Assembly (NCBI GenBank): GCA_023614405.1
Contig: CM042686.1
Coordinates: 468,070,740 to 468,134,739 of the forward strand
From: Avena insularis
Taxonomy: Eukaryota; Streptophyta; Magnoliopsida; Poales; Poaceae
DNA: 64,000 nt
Reading direction: 5' to 3'
In this document: in pieces, positions 1-11,346 of the stretch
Numbering within the stretch: the stretch's first letter is position 1
Layout: each line of letters begins with the position of its first letter
Notes under the pieces: model-generated
Databases searched by the model: none
What the model saw: the letters and a program-made list of their open reading frames with translations, nothing else
What the model was told of the DNA's origin: nothing
Position numbers and translations under genes: made by a program

Positions 1-1
1 G

Positions 2-780
2 GAAAATGCTGCGAAAAAGAAATATCACCATGTTATGGGGACAGGTGGCTACAAGAGTGCCGTGCCTTAGTGGGAAAAAGGTGAGGCTACCCTGATTGAT
101 AAAGGGATCACTCCAGCTATATCGGATTAGCCCGAGAGGTCAAAAAATTGGTTTCTTGGGAATGTGGGATCGTTGGACCCACAAATATGGGAAATTATTA
201 GAAAGAGAGAAATTGCTAAACCCTTGAGACAAATTGTTAAAGCAATAACCGAGGTTTGAGAGGGAAAGTTCCATCCCGAGAGAGAAAGAACAAAAGCAGA
301 GCATATGACAGTTATAGAAGACGATCGAGAAAAAAAAGCAGGAGGCAGACCAGTTGCAGAAGGTAGAAATTAAGAACGAAGAATTGGATGCCATGTTAAA
401 GAGGCAGTAGGAGCAACTCAATGAAATTAGAGGACTAGAGCAGCAACAAGATCCTTCAAGTACCGGCCCATCTTAGCAGAAAAGCAGCGTGGCTCCCATG
501 GGGGTGAGCTACATCAGTCACTGAAGAGCATATCCATGAAGGTGGCGCTCGGCTTTGCTTTACCTTGTGAACCTAGAGCATGCATCCATGGCAGTCAGAT
601 TCCAGCTGGCTATGCTCGTTTAGGGTGGATGAAGTTCTAAAGGGATTTGAGTCACTGGAGCTTGACATCGCTGTAGGTGAAAGGGAGATGACATTGTTAG
701 AAGTCACGCATGGTTTCATTCTATGGAAAAAGAAAAACATTGTTGTAACATCCTGGCGTTTAGGAACTAATGAAGGGTAG
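2..780 (+). pseudogene. CACTA (En/Spm, Ptta-type) transposon ORF remnant
   Basis: Frame 2 reads through a block starting KKYHHVMGTGGYKSAVP and continuing to KNWFLGNVGSLDPQ, then a Glu/Lys-rich coiled-coil-like stretch. This is the layout of the plant Ptta/En/Spm transposase-associated protein of cereal CACTA elements. A second block (about 520-780) gives MKVALGFALPCEP, then after a frameshift VDEVLKGFESLELDIA and HGFILWKKKNIV, which matches the C-terminal part of the same protein type. In-frame stops follow SAVP and ISD, another follows ITEV, and there is at least one frameshift near 620, so it is non-functional. The 5' part lies outside the window, and no CACTA terminal inverted repeat was recognised downstream. 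Family assignment is from remembered motifs, not a search. Confidence 0.7.
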
Positions 781-1930
781 ATATAGGAATATGTGCATTT
801 ACATGCATTCATTTGCAAAATTGGGTAAAATGTGCACAAACTAAAACCCTAGAGGGTCTAGAGTATCTTTCAGTAGGATGGGATAGGAATTATCTCATCT
901 TGGCCTCTAGGTATTTTGAGTTATTTTGGATGATAGTTTAAATTAAATCTTAAATTTGAATCTACTTTTGAATTATTTGAAACAAAAATGCATTTAGAAG
1001 TTAATTGTTTTAAAAGAGAATATTTGAGTGCTTTGATATGAAGTGATATTACTTCCTATAATAGTACTATAATAAAAAGAATACAAGAAATTAAAAATAA
1101 TGCAAATAAATGAAAATAAATAAATAGAAGTTCTTATTCTTTTCTTATGGTATATTTACAAGATAAGCAGAATACAAATAAGTAAGAATTTATTACACAA
1201 AGAAAGAATTACAAGTAAGAAGAAAGTAATACTTTATTGAACCATATAAATATTACATTATTCTTTACAAAAGAATATAAGAAAATTATAATATCATAAA
1301 AGGAAAAAACCTATACTAATTCCTAACTAAGCTTTCAAGCTCCAGAATCTTCTGTGTAAGAATTTGTACCTGCAATTAAACAAAGAGAAAACAACACTAA
1401 AGGAAAAGGGCTAAATGGTTAGTACTTTTCCCTCAGATCTTTAATAGTGAAATGCACTATTGCATTTCATCACAAAGCAAATAAAATATTTAAAAGTATT
1501 AAGCAGGGTGTTTTCGACACCAGGGAGCAAGGAGGTAGTGAATAAAACCACACAACCATATTCGGCAGAGATTCCTCTGGTACACATCCACACTACACAA
1601 AGAACAGTAAGAACAGCTTATAGTTTCAACACTGTTACTCACAAAATCAATGAATATAACACCACATAAAACTACCAGTTAACCAACCAAGATGGTTACC
1701 TAAAGGAGGGGGAAGTATTTTTGTAGAGCAAGGGGAAGCAAGGAGATAGGAGGGGAGAAGATCAAGGAGGAAGGACAAGCTGCCATAACAAGGAGCTTGA
1801 CAAGCTCACATCAACAACCAGAGCTACATCAACCACAACAACTGGTTGAATATGTTCTTAGACAAATCACATCATTTATCCATTCTTATCAACTATAAGA
1901 ATATGATATGTTGGATTGTTAAGAATCCTT
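781..1930. other. AT-rich non-coding stretch
   Basis: No coding region, terminal repeat or RNA gene could be recognised. It is AT-rich with short homopolymer and TAAA-type runs. It could be the rest of the decayed CACTA element or its flank. Confidence 0.5.
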
Positions 1931-3041
1931 AGAGCTACATCCAAGTGAGGGGCCTGTTCGTCTGCGGTACCAAAGTTCCTGGGCCAGCGCATGGCGGTAC
2001 CTAAGTTGCCTAAAATTGCCGCGTTTCGAAAGGTTGGGCTGTTAACTACCGAGAGTGGCCATTTCGATGCAAACTCATCTCACCCCTGCCAAATTCAAAT
2101 ATTCTGTGAAACTGCCCCGTGAAGTAGACGATCGGGACCCTCATGTCGGTCATCTGTCCATGACGTGAGAGCCAACACGGCAAAATCTTAGGCAAATCGA
2201 GTAACTAAGTGGATTGGATGTGTTGACCAATTTCACAAATCCATTCCCACCTTTCCCCTAGCACCGGCGGCGTCGTAATCCACCCTCCAGGCAGGACGAT
2301 CCCTTCGGACATTTGACTTCCGGTGCCAAATTGCTGCACCCAGTTGCTGTGCCCAGTCGCTGATCCCAAGCTCCAATGGAGCATGCCGTAGCCGCCGTTG
2401 CGAGGCTCTAGCCCGCCTCCGTCACCGACGAGCCGAGCAGCTCGGAGGATGGCATATCCTACTACCAAGGAAGAAGAAGTTCTGGCTACAAGCGGGTGAG
2501 CTACCCTTCTCTTTGCTATTCGCACTAATTATAAGTGCTAGATGGCTGCTGAACCTAAAATTGTTTGTTAGCCCAACGCTGACAAACATATTTTGTCCAT
2601 AGTTTTCTGTCAAGTGGGATCTCCGTGGACCACCCTTACCTGGTTACGGTAGTCCTCTTCAGGTACGACTCTAAGGGCAAGTGGTATGGACACCATTGTA
2701 TCACGATGGAAGAAGCGCCTGCGTAGATCTGCACTATATCTGGTATGGTTGCTGCTCTGCGTAATCATGATGAATTATGGCCGAAGCAGACTGCAAAGTT
2801 CAGCTTCATGGATGGATGTGGCATCATGGTTCCTCTAATGTGTGACAGTCAGCTAATTGGGTTGATGAAAAGGTATGCTTCAGCTTGTATGTTTGAGCTG
2901 AATTGTGATGTACTGGATGTGGAAGCTGTTGCAACTGGGAGTCGCCCTTCTATTTTTGGATAGGGTGGTTGCTCGAACCCAATTAGCTCCTGGTAAGCAA
3001 AAGTCTTTTGGGGTTCGCATGTTTGTGCTGAATTGTAATTT
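1931..3041. other. GC-richer, low-copy-looking sequence, unresolved
   Basis: Composition shifts to GC-rich at about 1940. The region contains possible donor sites (about 2487 and 2670) and short open stretches on the plus strand that could be exon fragments of a plant gene, but no set of exons joins into a recognisable protein. It resembles no transposable element I know. Possible gene remnant. Confidence 0.25.
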
Positions 3042-3347
3042 TTGTTTTATTTACTCTGTAGATATTGGACAGTTATGCAACAGTCTTGTTTCTTTGACAG
3101 GAAGTGCCGCAAGGTTAGAAACATGACTGCCAGGTTAGTCATTTTTCTCCCCGAAGAAATTAAAAACGAGTGGAAAGATGATGCTGGACACGATTCTGGT
3201 GCCCATTGTCCCGGCGATGCAGAGTACGTGAAGCTAAGAAAATTGGCACCGAGGAAGAGGAAGAAGGCAGGAAATGAAGAATCCAGTGGAGGTGAAGGCT
3301 TGGCACCTAGGCTGCAGAACAAGGCTGCTGGCAATGAAGATGCATAG
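3042..3347 (+). CDS. Hypothetical charged ORF, possible terminal exon
   Basis: This 101-residue open frame has a Lys/Glu-rich C-terminal half (LPEEIKNEWKDD, APRKRKKAGNEESSGG) ending in TAG-type stop context. It is preceded by a pyrimidine-rich tract ending in TGTAG at about 3060, which would serve as a splice acceptor, so it may be the last exon of a gene whose earlier exons lie in 2460-3000. I do not recognise the family. The alternative is a chance ORF; antisense is also open for 95 codons. Confidence 0.25.
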   Translation: MFYLLCRYWTVMQQSCFFDRKCRKVRNMTARLVIFLPEEIKNEWKDDAGHDSGAHCPGDAEYVKLRKLAPRKRKKAGNEESSGGEGLAPRLQNKAAGNEDA

Positions 3348-3429
3348 TAATGTGTTGAACTTGAACCTATATATGTAATTCGGTTAAATTCTGGAGCTCT
3401 GTGTGTGGAACTTTGCTGAGCGAAACAAT

Positions 3430-3783
3430 CTACCCACGTTCTCTGAGTAAAATGTACCGCGACTTAGGGTTTGGAAACACCCGAGTCAGTAGTTGAATCT
3501 GAAATTGTGATTGTGCCACTGCTATCTGAAAACACACAACACCGGTTCCACGATTGCTGAGGGGCAGGAGGTCTCCAAATACGACGGAATGTAAGTGGCA
3601 CAGAAATAAATTATTTAAGCTACTACACTCCACGAAGCAACAACTTATTTCAGCAGCTGCACACAACAACATGGCAACATAAACAGCAATGGCAACTGAT
3701 AATGCCCAGATGAGGAGGAAACCGGTACCACTTTCTGGCCTAATCTTGAGCCAGTCTATCTCACCGCCTCTCTGCTCCTGCAT
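3430..3783 (-). CDS. Hypothetical short protein with one membrane segment
   Basis: This 117-residue open frame has one strongly hydrophobic stretch at about residues 22-52 (GFLLIWALSVAIAVYVAMLL), followed by a Cys-rich patch and a polar tail. The family is not recognised. It lies 0.3 kb downstream of the broken GRF gene on the same strand and could be an extra exon of that gene or a chance ORF. Confidence 0.22.
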   Translation of the reverse strand: MQEQRGGEIDWLKIRPESGTGFLLIWALSVAIAVYVAMLLCAAAEISCCFVECSSLNNLFLCHLHSVVFGDLLPLSNRGTGVVCFQIAVAQSQFQIQLLTRVFPNPKSRYILLRERG

Positions 3784-4077
3784 CCCCTACATCTAGCGAA
3801 GCTCCTGGATCTCTAGTAACCGGGTGTACGTCCTTCCACTTTATAAATTGTGGTTGTTCCATTTGCATGCGACACAATCCACGTAGATTACGTTTAAACA
3901 ACCACCAATGTTAGAATACCACCATGATCAGACAAAGGAAGTAATGCAGGGTTAAGACAGATTAATGGGCGACCAATTTTTTTCCTCCCAGGACTCCGGG
4001 GCCAATAGTTCAGACCGCTAGGTCAACAAGTACAACGATTACAACTTAAAAAGGCACGGAGCTCAAGCTAAATAGAA

Positions 4078-4871
4078 CTAGTTATCACACATCTCCTTGA
4101 TCTTCCTAATCTTAGCCCGATGCGCATCTTCTTGTGAGAGCAAGGATCGAATTGTCTGCTCCTTCCTCTTAGCATCTTCCTTGCACAACTTCAATTGTTT
4201 CTCGCATTTTTCCTCGTGCACTTGTCAATACTCGTAGTTGTGAACTGCAGGACTTTGGCCTGGTGAAGATCATTCCTTGCTTGATTCAGTTCTTGCTCTG
4301 CTTTAGCCTTCAGGGCCAACGCCGCGTCCCTCTCCTTCTAGACTTTGCTAACCTTGTCTTGCACCCACCTGAGATCTCGCTTATGCTTGGTCGTGTCAAC
4401 TGGTTCCCATAGCTTCATCTCAACATTGTCAAGAAGTGAGCTGAATACGGATTCTTTCAACTCAACAGTCATTTCCCATAGTTTGTCCAACGTTTTCTGC
4501 ATTGATTTGGTCCACTCTGGATCTACCCGTTTGACAACACTGTAACTTCCGCCTTGCATCATTGCACGATGTCCTTGACACCGTAGAAACCCCCTGCCTG
4601 CGTTTCGTCCTTCGAACGCTACAAATTTAGTGGGCACATATCCATGTTTACATAGCAAAGGACTGTCTTCATCCGCTAAACCGTGATAGTCGGAGTCATA
4701 CATCGTCTGGTTGGCCAAACACATCATACGCGCATGAGTAAACAAAGTAGATCTAGCTCAAAAAATAGATAACTGGCCACATATGATAGAGATAGAGATG
4801 AGACGACTCACATCGAAATCACCGTCCCTGTCATCATGACGCGTTTGCTCGCCATCTCCCCTTGAACCCAT
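4078..4871 (-). pseudogene. GRF-type zinc finger plus coiled-coil protein, broken two-exon gene
   Basis: Exon 1 (4871-4812) starts at the ATG at 4871 and gives 20 residues ending DGDFD. A GTGAGT donor follows, then a 105-bp intron, a CAG acceptor at 4709-4707, and exon 2 from 4706 in the matching frame (TMYDSDYHGLADED). Exon 2 holds the GRF-like finger, LLCKHGYVPTKFVAFEGRN followed by AGRGFLRCQGH: Cys, a His, an N-x-GRxF-like core, then Cys and His. A long Lys/Glu-rich coiled-coil region follows. A TAG stop at 4340-4338 interrupts the helix, a frameshift lies near 4240, and a further in-frame TGA occurs before the original end at 4080-4078 (KIKEMCDN). GRF fingers bind nucleic acids in other proteins; this family is common and often TE-associated in cereals. 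Function is inferred from motif only. Confidence 0.6.
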
Positions 4872-5306
4872 GGCGAGAGGGGAGGAAGGGGGTGGCTGCT
4901 AGAGAGGGGGTTGGGATGGAGGCGCCGTCGGCTTGCGGCTATGGCAGGATGGGAGTGAAGTGGGGAAAGTGGCTTCGAGGGGAAGGAAGAGAAGTACGGG
5001 GAGGAAGAGAAGTAATGGGGACGTGACACTGGGATATGGCCCACTGAACTCGTGAGTCGTGACACTCGCAATAGGGGAGCGCCTGGTGTTGCCAGTTTTT
5101 CCAGAGCAAGCGTGGCCAATCATGTCGCAGAGCAGCCTACTCGCGGATCGCTCTCACGAAGACCATCCCAATCGTCCAAGCGCCCCGATCAAACGGTATG
5201 TAACAATCATCAACCAGAACAACTGTGTTAGGGCATGCCTTCTAGAAGACTCGGTCTAACGACCACCCATTGGGGGGCTAAGGTTAGGGCTCTCCTAAGG
5301 TTAGGA
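4872..5306. other. Upstream region of the GRF gene, GC-rich
   Basis: This holds the presumed promoter and 5' leader of the minus-strand GRF gene (AG-rich on the plus strand) and the boundary with the minisatellite. A short imperfect duplication with core CTAAGGTTAGG lies at about 5278-5306, immediately before the first repeat unit. No certain TATA box was identified. Confidence 0.35.
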
Positions 5307-7049
5307 TCCATATGTGGTTTATGAAAAGAACACACATCCAATGACACTGGTGGATCCTTATGTGGTTTGTGAGAAGAACACACATGCAATCACACTGGGT
5401 GGATCCATATATGGTTTATGAGAGGAACACACATGCAATGACACTAGCGATATGTGGTTTGTGAAAAGAACACGCATGCAATGACTCTAACTATGGTTAA
5501 TGAAAAGAGAAGACGTACAATGACACTGGTGGATCCATGTGTGGTTTGTGAGAAGAACACACATGCAATGACACTTGCTGTGGTTCATCAAAAGAATAGA
5601 CATGCAATAACACTGGTGGATCCTTGTGTGGTTTGTGAGAAGAACATACATGCAATGACTCTAGCTGTGGTTCATGAAAAGAACAGACATGCAATGACAC
5701 TGGTGGATCCATGTGTGGTTTATGAGAGGAATAGACCTACAATGACACTGGGTGTGCTTCATGAGAAGAACACACATGCAATGACACTAGTGGGTCCTTA
5801 TGTGGTTTGTGAGAAGAACAGACATACAATGACTCTAGCTGTGGTTCATGAGAAGAACACACATGCAATGACACTGGTGTATCCTTATGTGGTTTGTGAG
5901 AAGAACACACATGCAATGACTCTAGCTGTGGTTCATGAGAAGAACACACATCCAATGACACTGGTGGATCCATGTGTGGTCTGTGAGAGGAACACACATG
6001 CAATGACACTAGGTGTGGTTCATGAGAAGAACACACATGCAATGACACTGGTGTATCCTTATGTGGTTTGTGAGAATAACATTCATGCAATGACTCTAGT
6101 CGTGGTTCATGAGAAGAACACACATGCAATGACACTGGTGGATCCATGTGTGGTTTATGAGAGGAAAATACATGCAATGACACTGGGTGTGGTTCATGAA
6201 AAGAACACACATGCAATGACACTGCTGGATCCATATGTGGTTTGTGAAAAGAACAGACATGCAATCACACTTGGTGGATCAATGTGTGGTTCATGAGCAG
6301 AACACACATGAAATGACACTGGTGGATCCATGTGTGGTTTGTGAGAAGAACACACATCCAATGACACTAGGTGTGGTTCATGAAAAGAACACACATCCAA
6401 TGACACTGGTGGATCCTTATGTGGTTTGTGAGAAGAACAGACATGCAATGACTCTACATGTGGTTCATGAGAAGAACAGACATGCAATGACACTGGTGTA
6501 TCCTTATGTGGTTTGTGAGAAGAACACACATGCAATGACTCTAGCTGTGGTTCATGAAAAGAACACACATCCAATGACTCTAACTATGGTTAATGAAAAG
6601 AGCAAACATGCAATGACACCGGTGGATCCATGTGTGGTTTGTGAGAAGAACACACGTGCAATGACAGTGGGTGTGGTTCATGAAAATAACACAAATCCAA
6701 TGACACTGGTGTATCCTTATGTCGTTTTGATAATAACACACATGCAATGACTCTGGTGGATCCTTATGTGGTTTGTGAGAATAACAGACATGCAATGACT
6801 CTAGATGTGTTTCATGAGAAGAACACACATGCAATGACACCGGTGTATCCTTATGTCGTTTTGATAAGAACACACATGCAATGACTCTGGTGGATCCTTA
6901 TGTGGTTTGTGAGAATAATAGACATGCAATGACTCTAGATGTGGTTCATGAGAAGAACACACATGCAATGACACAGGTGTATCCTTATGTGGTTTGTGAG
7001 AAGAACACACATGCAATGACACTGGGTGTGGATCATGAAAAGAACACAC
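5307..7049. repeat. Minisatellite block 1 (48/39-bp monomers, 87-bp dimer)
   Basis: About 20 copies of an 87-bp dimer. The 48-bp monomer has the core ACACTGGTGGATCCATGTG followed by TGGTTTGTGAGAAGAACACA and CATGCAATG. The 39-bp monomer is the same sequence lacking 9 bp (TGGATCCAT). Dimers alternate in type: units translating with VDPCVV are followed, after a 39-mer, by units with VYPYVV or DPYVV, giving a 174-bp tetramer. Because both monomers are multiples of three, one plus frame stays open for up to 280 codons, and minus-strand frames are also open. These ORFs are not called as genes. The block has an internal duplication of about 134 bp near 6690-6900 and ends at the CACAC target of the Copia insertion. 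Confidence 0.95.
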
Positions 7050-8752
7050 TGAAGGGAATATGCCCGAGAGGCAATAATAAAGTGGTTATTATCTTATTCC
7101 ATGTTTATGATAAATGTTTATTTTGCATGATATAATTGTATTGATTGGAAACGTCAATACATGTGTGCTTAATAAACAAATAAAAGGTTCCTAGTTATGC
7201 CTCTCTTATAGACTAGCTCGTTGATTAACAAGATGATCAAGGTTTCCTGATCATGGACATTAGATGTTGTTAATAACAAGGTCACAACATTGGTGGAATG
7301 ATGTGATGAACATTCATCCGAAGTATAGAATTACGATCAAAGTCATTATGTTTATATTGCTATAACGTCATACGAAGTAATCTTAGTCCTTAGACCATGA
7401 GATCATGTTAATTGCTAACACTATAAGAGTATCTTGATAACACCAAACGTCACACCGTAACAGGGTGACTATAAAGGTGGGTTCAGTGCTACAAAGGTGT
7501 TATGTTGAGGCTCATGGATCAAGAGTGGAATTTGTCAATTCCGATGATGGATAGATATACTCTGGGCCCTCTCGGTGATATCACATTAAGATAGCTTGCA
7601 AGCAAGTGATGTGATCACTAGAATGTTATATCATGGGAACAAGAAAAGAGTACATGTCGGCAACGAGATCAAACTAGGTATGGAGATACCGATGATCGAA
7701 TCTCAGACATGTATTATATCACGAGACAAAGGGATTTAGTTACTAGCGTTAAAGGTTCTCACGATCACAGAAGTCATCGTTGAATGTGTAGGAGTCAGTA
7801 TGGATCTCTAGGTCCCGCTTCTGATTATTGATCTGAGAGGGGTCTCGATCATGTCTGCATTATTCGCGAACCGTAGGGTGACACACTTAAGGGATACCGA
7901 CACCATTTGGAGAAAATATGTTTCAGATAAAGATTTAAGAAAGCGCTGGAATTATTTCAATAGACACCGAAAATGTTTCGGGTGAAATTGCTGAAATTGG
8001 TTCTGCATGTAATATTCAAATGTTGCAGGGGTTTTATGTGAATGTTTGTTAATTAAAGTAATTAACAAAATTCTGAATAAAAATAATAAAAGAGTTTTAT
8101 TAAATGAGAGAGCATTAAATTTGGAGAAATTTAATGCATTTAAAGTGGGGACTTTAAAAGGGAATGTGAAGAGGCATTTTAATGTGGAGGGGTTACCACC
8201 ACATGAATGGAGGAGGTGAAGGGGCACCCCCTTGAGGCGCCGACCATGGGGAGGGGCACCCCCTCTCCTCCTATAGAAGGCCACCCTCTCCTCACTTCTC
8301 ACTTACACCTCCTTGTGAAGGATATCTCTCCCCCTCTAGTATTATTTCCCCATGGTCTCGGATTAGTGAGATACATGTTCCCGATGGCTTTATCTGGAAA
8401 GGAGTTTCTGCTTCCGCTACTTTGCTGGAGCGAGGGATGGAGGTTGCTGGGGTACCGGACATGTGTGCGATCACGGATGCACCGCTGCTTTGCGGTGCTG
8501 GACTTGGTGGTGCTGGAGCTGGATCTGATGGACGTGCTGGAGCCGGACCTGCTGGACTTCATCACGATCTTGAGATCGGCAAGTGTACGACTACATCAAC
8601 CACGAGTTCCTACTCGTTAACAAAACTTGTTGTCTTCGAGGGTAAGTTCTCGATGGATGTATGTCCACCCGTTGCTCTGTACCTAGTAGATAGATCTTGG
8701 CGTATAGTTCTCATCGTAGGAAATTTTTTGTTTCTATGCTGCGGACCCAACA
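7050..8752 (+). repeat. 5' LTR of the Copia element
   Basis: The LTR runs from TG at 7050 to CA at 8752 (1703 bp) and is collinear with 20507-22209 with scattered substitutions. The TATA box present in the other two copies (TATAAAA) reads TATAGAA here at 8272-8278, so this copy probably lost its core promoter by point mutation. ORFs inside the LTR are not coding. Confidence 0.92.
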
Positions 8753-8753
8753 G

Positions 8754-8765
8754 TGGTATCAGAGC
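8754..8765 (+). other. Primer-binding site, tRNA-iMet type
   Basis: TGGTATCAGAGC lies one base after the LTR end. It is the standard complement of the 3' end of plant initiator methionine tRNA and fixes the element on the plus strand. Confidence 0.93.
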
Positions 8766-11346
8766 CTGATCTATGCGTAGGTGCTTTGCATGGGGGAGTA
8801 CACATATGTTTATATGTGGGCGATGATGATCATGTTATTGCATCTTCTATGTACTTTGGATATTGGTGGCATAGTGGGATGATGCGGCCCGGACCAACCT
8901 TACATGTCATCGTACATGAGACCGGTTCCACGACTGACGTGTAACTTGTTTTGCATAAGTGGTCAAGTGGTGTCCGCCTCCTACTATAGTCAATATCTGA
9001 TTTACAACGAGTTTCTAATAACTTGGTTATCCTCGTTGTGGTTCATGTTCGTAGGTAAGAACGGTTCTATCTCTGAAAGCCCTAAGCCACGTAAAACTTG
9101 CAATTGATAAATTAGAGGCGTCTAGTTTAGATCATTGCTGGGCTAGTGTCTTGATATGGTATTGTTGTAAGTAGATGTATGATAGATACTCTTACAACAC
9201 ACTCAACGTGTAAGTTCCATAGATCTTGGCCTTACACACAGAGGAATGATAGAGATCATACCACAATGCAAATGATAGAGATCAAATGCATGGACCATAT
9301 CATCTCACTTTACACATTAGATGTTAGCATCTTATACTGCTAGTTTGGCGCTTTCTGTAGCATTGTAAGATGATCCCTCATTTAGATATCAAGATAAAAA
9401 TGTGTTCTTCCTTAAGTATGCACCGTTCTATGGATCGTGTTTCGAGACATCACGTGATGATCAGGTGTACTCGACTCTACGCTTTCATACAACAGGTGTA
9501 AGACAGTTTTACACACGCGAGTACTAAGGTTCTTACTTGGCGAGCCTAGCATGTACAGACATGGCCTCGGAACACGGACCAAAAGGTTAAGCATGAGTCA
9601 TATAGTTGATATGATGTCCATATAGATGCTCGCCTTTGAAGCTACACCGACTCACGTGATGATCGGACTTGGTGTAGTGGATTTGGTTCATGTAATCACC
9701 AAAAAGACACGAGGGATGTTGTTTTTGAGTGGGAGTTCATTAGTAATTTGGATTAGTCGAACTCAATTTGTCATAAACTAAATCAAAGTGAATTTGCATA
9801 ATTTGTTGTAGTCATTGGCGTCTGTTCACTACCTTATGCTTAGTTTTAATTGAGATAATAGAACTATAGAATTCTAGATATTTACTTTACGAACTGGTAT
9901 CGTATTGTTTTGAATGTCAATTTAAAGTTTATAAGTCCTATTGCAAACTTTTAGCAAACTCGATTTACTCCATGAAGTTTAATAAGTAGTATTAAATCAA
10001 GAGTAAGAATTCCAATGTTAGTATCTAAAGTATCATGTTTGCCTCCATGATTATTGATATTCAAAAGTTGTTTTAATATCAAGATTATATTGGAGCTGAA
10101 AGAATTGTTTCAGAAACCATCATGTGTGAAAGATATTGTGATATCGGAAACAAAGTTTTTGGTTGCATTATGATAGAGTGTAATTTAGCAAAATACATGT
10201 TCTCATATAGTATGAGAATTTGTGAAGGATGGATATGCTAGGCATCCGAATCTCCCAAAAGGTTTCGGGAACTAAAATTATACTCGTCATTCTTCCTTAT
10301 AAGCTATAGTAGCTTGATCATGAAAGTTGTCATGATAAGGATGAATAGAAGATGTAAGTAAAATGTTTACTACACTAAAAGATCACTAAAGAATGGATTT
10401 TTTAAAGAACACCAAACATTTGATGATGGTGATTCACTTCAAAGTGCAACTCCAAAGGTATTAGTATTTGACTATATACGCTTTGTACTATGTGTCATGT
10501 GAATGACACCACAATTGATGTTGATAGATTCTTTTAAAAGGAAAGGAATTTCTGAAAGAGAATCTATAAAATATTTGGCAGAAAATAAAAGGTTGGATAT
10601 GTCCAACTTAGGTATATAGAAGATATACATGTTATGGTTGTATTCCTTGCTTGTTAAACAATGTGGTTCTAAGGAATTGGATAGCGGTATTGGATACCGA
10701 ATTGGTTGGTATGAAGTGTCATACAGGACAACGCAATTCATGAACTACAATGACCTAAGTAACTAGCAAGAAAATAAGTGATGATGTTCATCGAAAACAA
10801 ATAAAGTGTTATTTGTGTTTTTTCATTGTCATCAAACCTAGCCTACAAGATTTGTTTAAATAATTGTTATTTTGTTCTGGTATTATGAGAACAATGGTTG
10901 TTCAAATAATTACCGTATTCCATAAAGGATGGATGAACTTTTACAAGTCTAGTGGGAGAAATCACATCCATAAACATTATTGCTAAAATGCCGCAAGACA
11001 AATGATTAAAATATCACTTATGAAGTGACATTGCTGTTTTAAATTATATTGGAAAGAAAACATGAAGAAACTCCATGTTGATGGATTTTTGGAGTCTTTG
11101 ATTTTGATCAATTGACGCATGTGAGACTTTCCTCGAGATAATTGAAACTCCGTCCATAGGCCACAGAGGAACGGATGACTAGCTTATTGGAAATTGTGCA
11201 TGCTGATGTGCATAGTCCATTATGTGTAGCCATATGCGATGGATCTTTTTGCTTCATATGCTTTCTCCGAAAATTTTGGTGAATATATCTATATATTTAC
11301 TTAATAAGGAAGAAGTATGAAACATTTGAAAATTGTTCAAATACTT
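8766..11346 (+). pseudogene. Copia gag and pol 5' remnant, up to integrase core
   Basis: No long frame survives. Close to the inserted element the translation still follows the GAG-pre-integrase and integrase start: KKLHVDGFLESL, then RNG-LAYWKL, LEIVHADVHSPL and CDGSFCFICF, ending in IRKKYETFENCSN, compared with the Copia pattern of LLEIIHTDVCGP and YLMKHKSETFEKFKEF. Stops and frameshifts occur throughout. The gag part (about 8800-10900) is too decayed to delimit. The frame is cut at 11346 by insertion of family G inside the integrase region. Confidence 0.65.

Noticed and set aside
1931..2200. MITE with GGGGCCTGTTCG end
   Set aside because: No matching inverted end or target duplication could be found on the other side.
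5278..5306. Interstitial telomere repeat (GGTTAGGG phrases)
   Set aside because: Only two imperfect phrases occur, and they do not follow the plant TTTAGGG unit.
5454..6296. 280-codon ORF as a protein gene
   Set aside because: It is explained by monomer lengths divisible by three; antisense frames are open as well, and no promoter or unique sequence is associated.
8207..8769. Overlapping ORFs on both strands in the Copia LTR
   Set aside because: The same frames occur in all three LTRs and lie in LTR sequence with a TATA box; they have no protein-like features.
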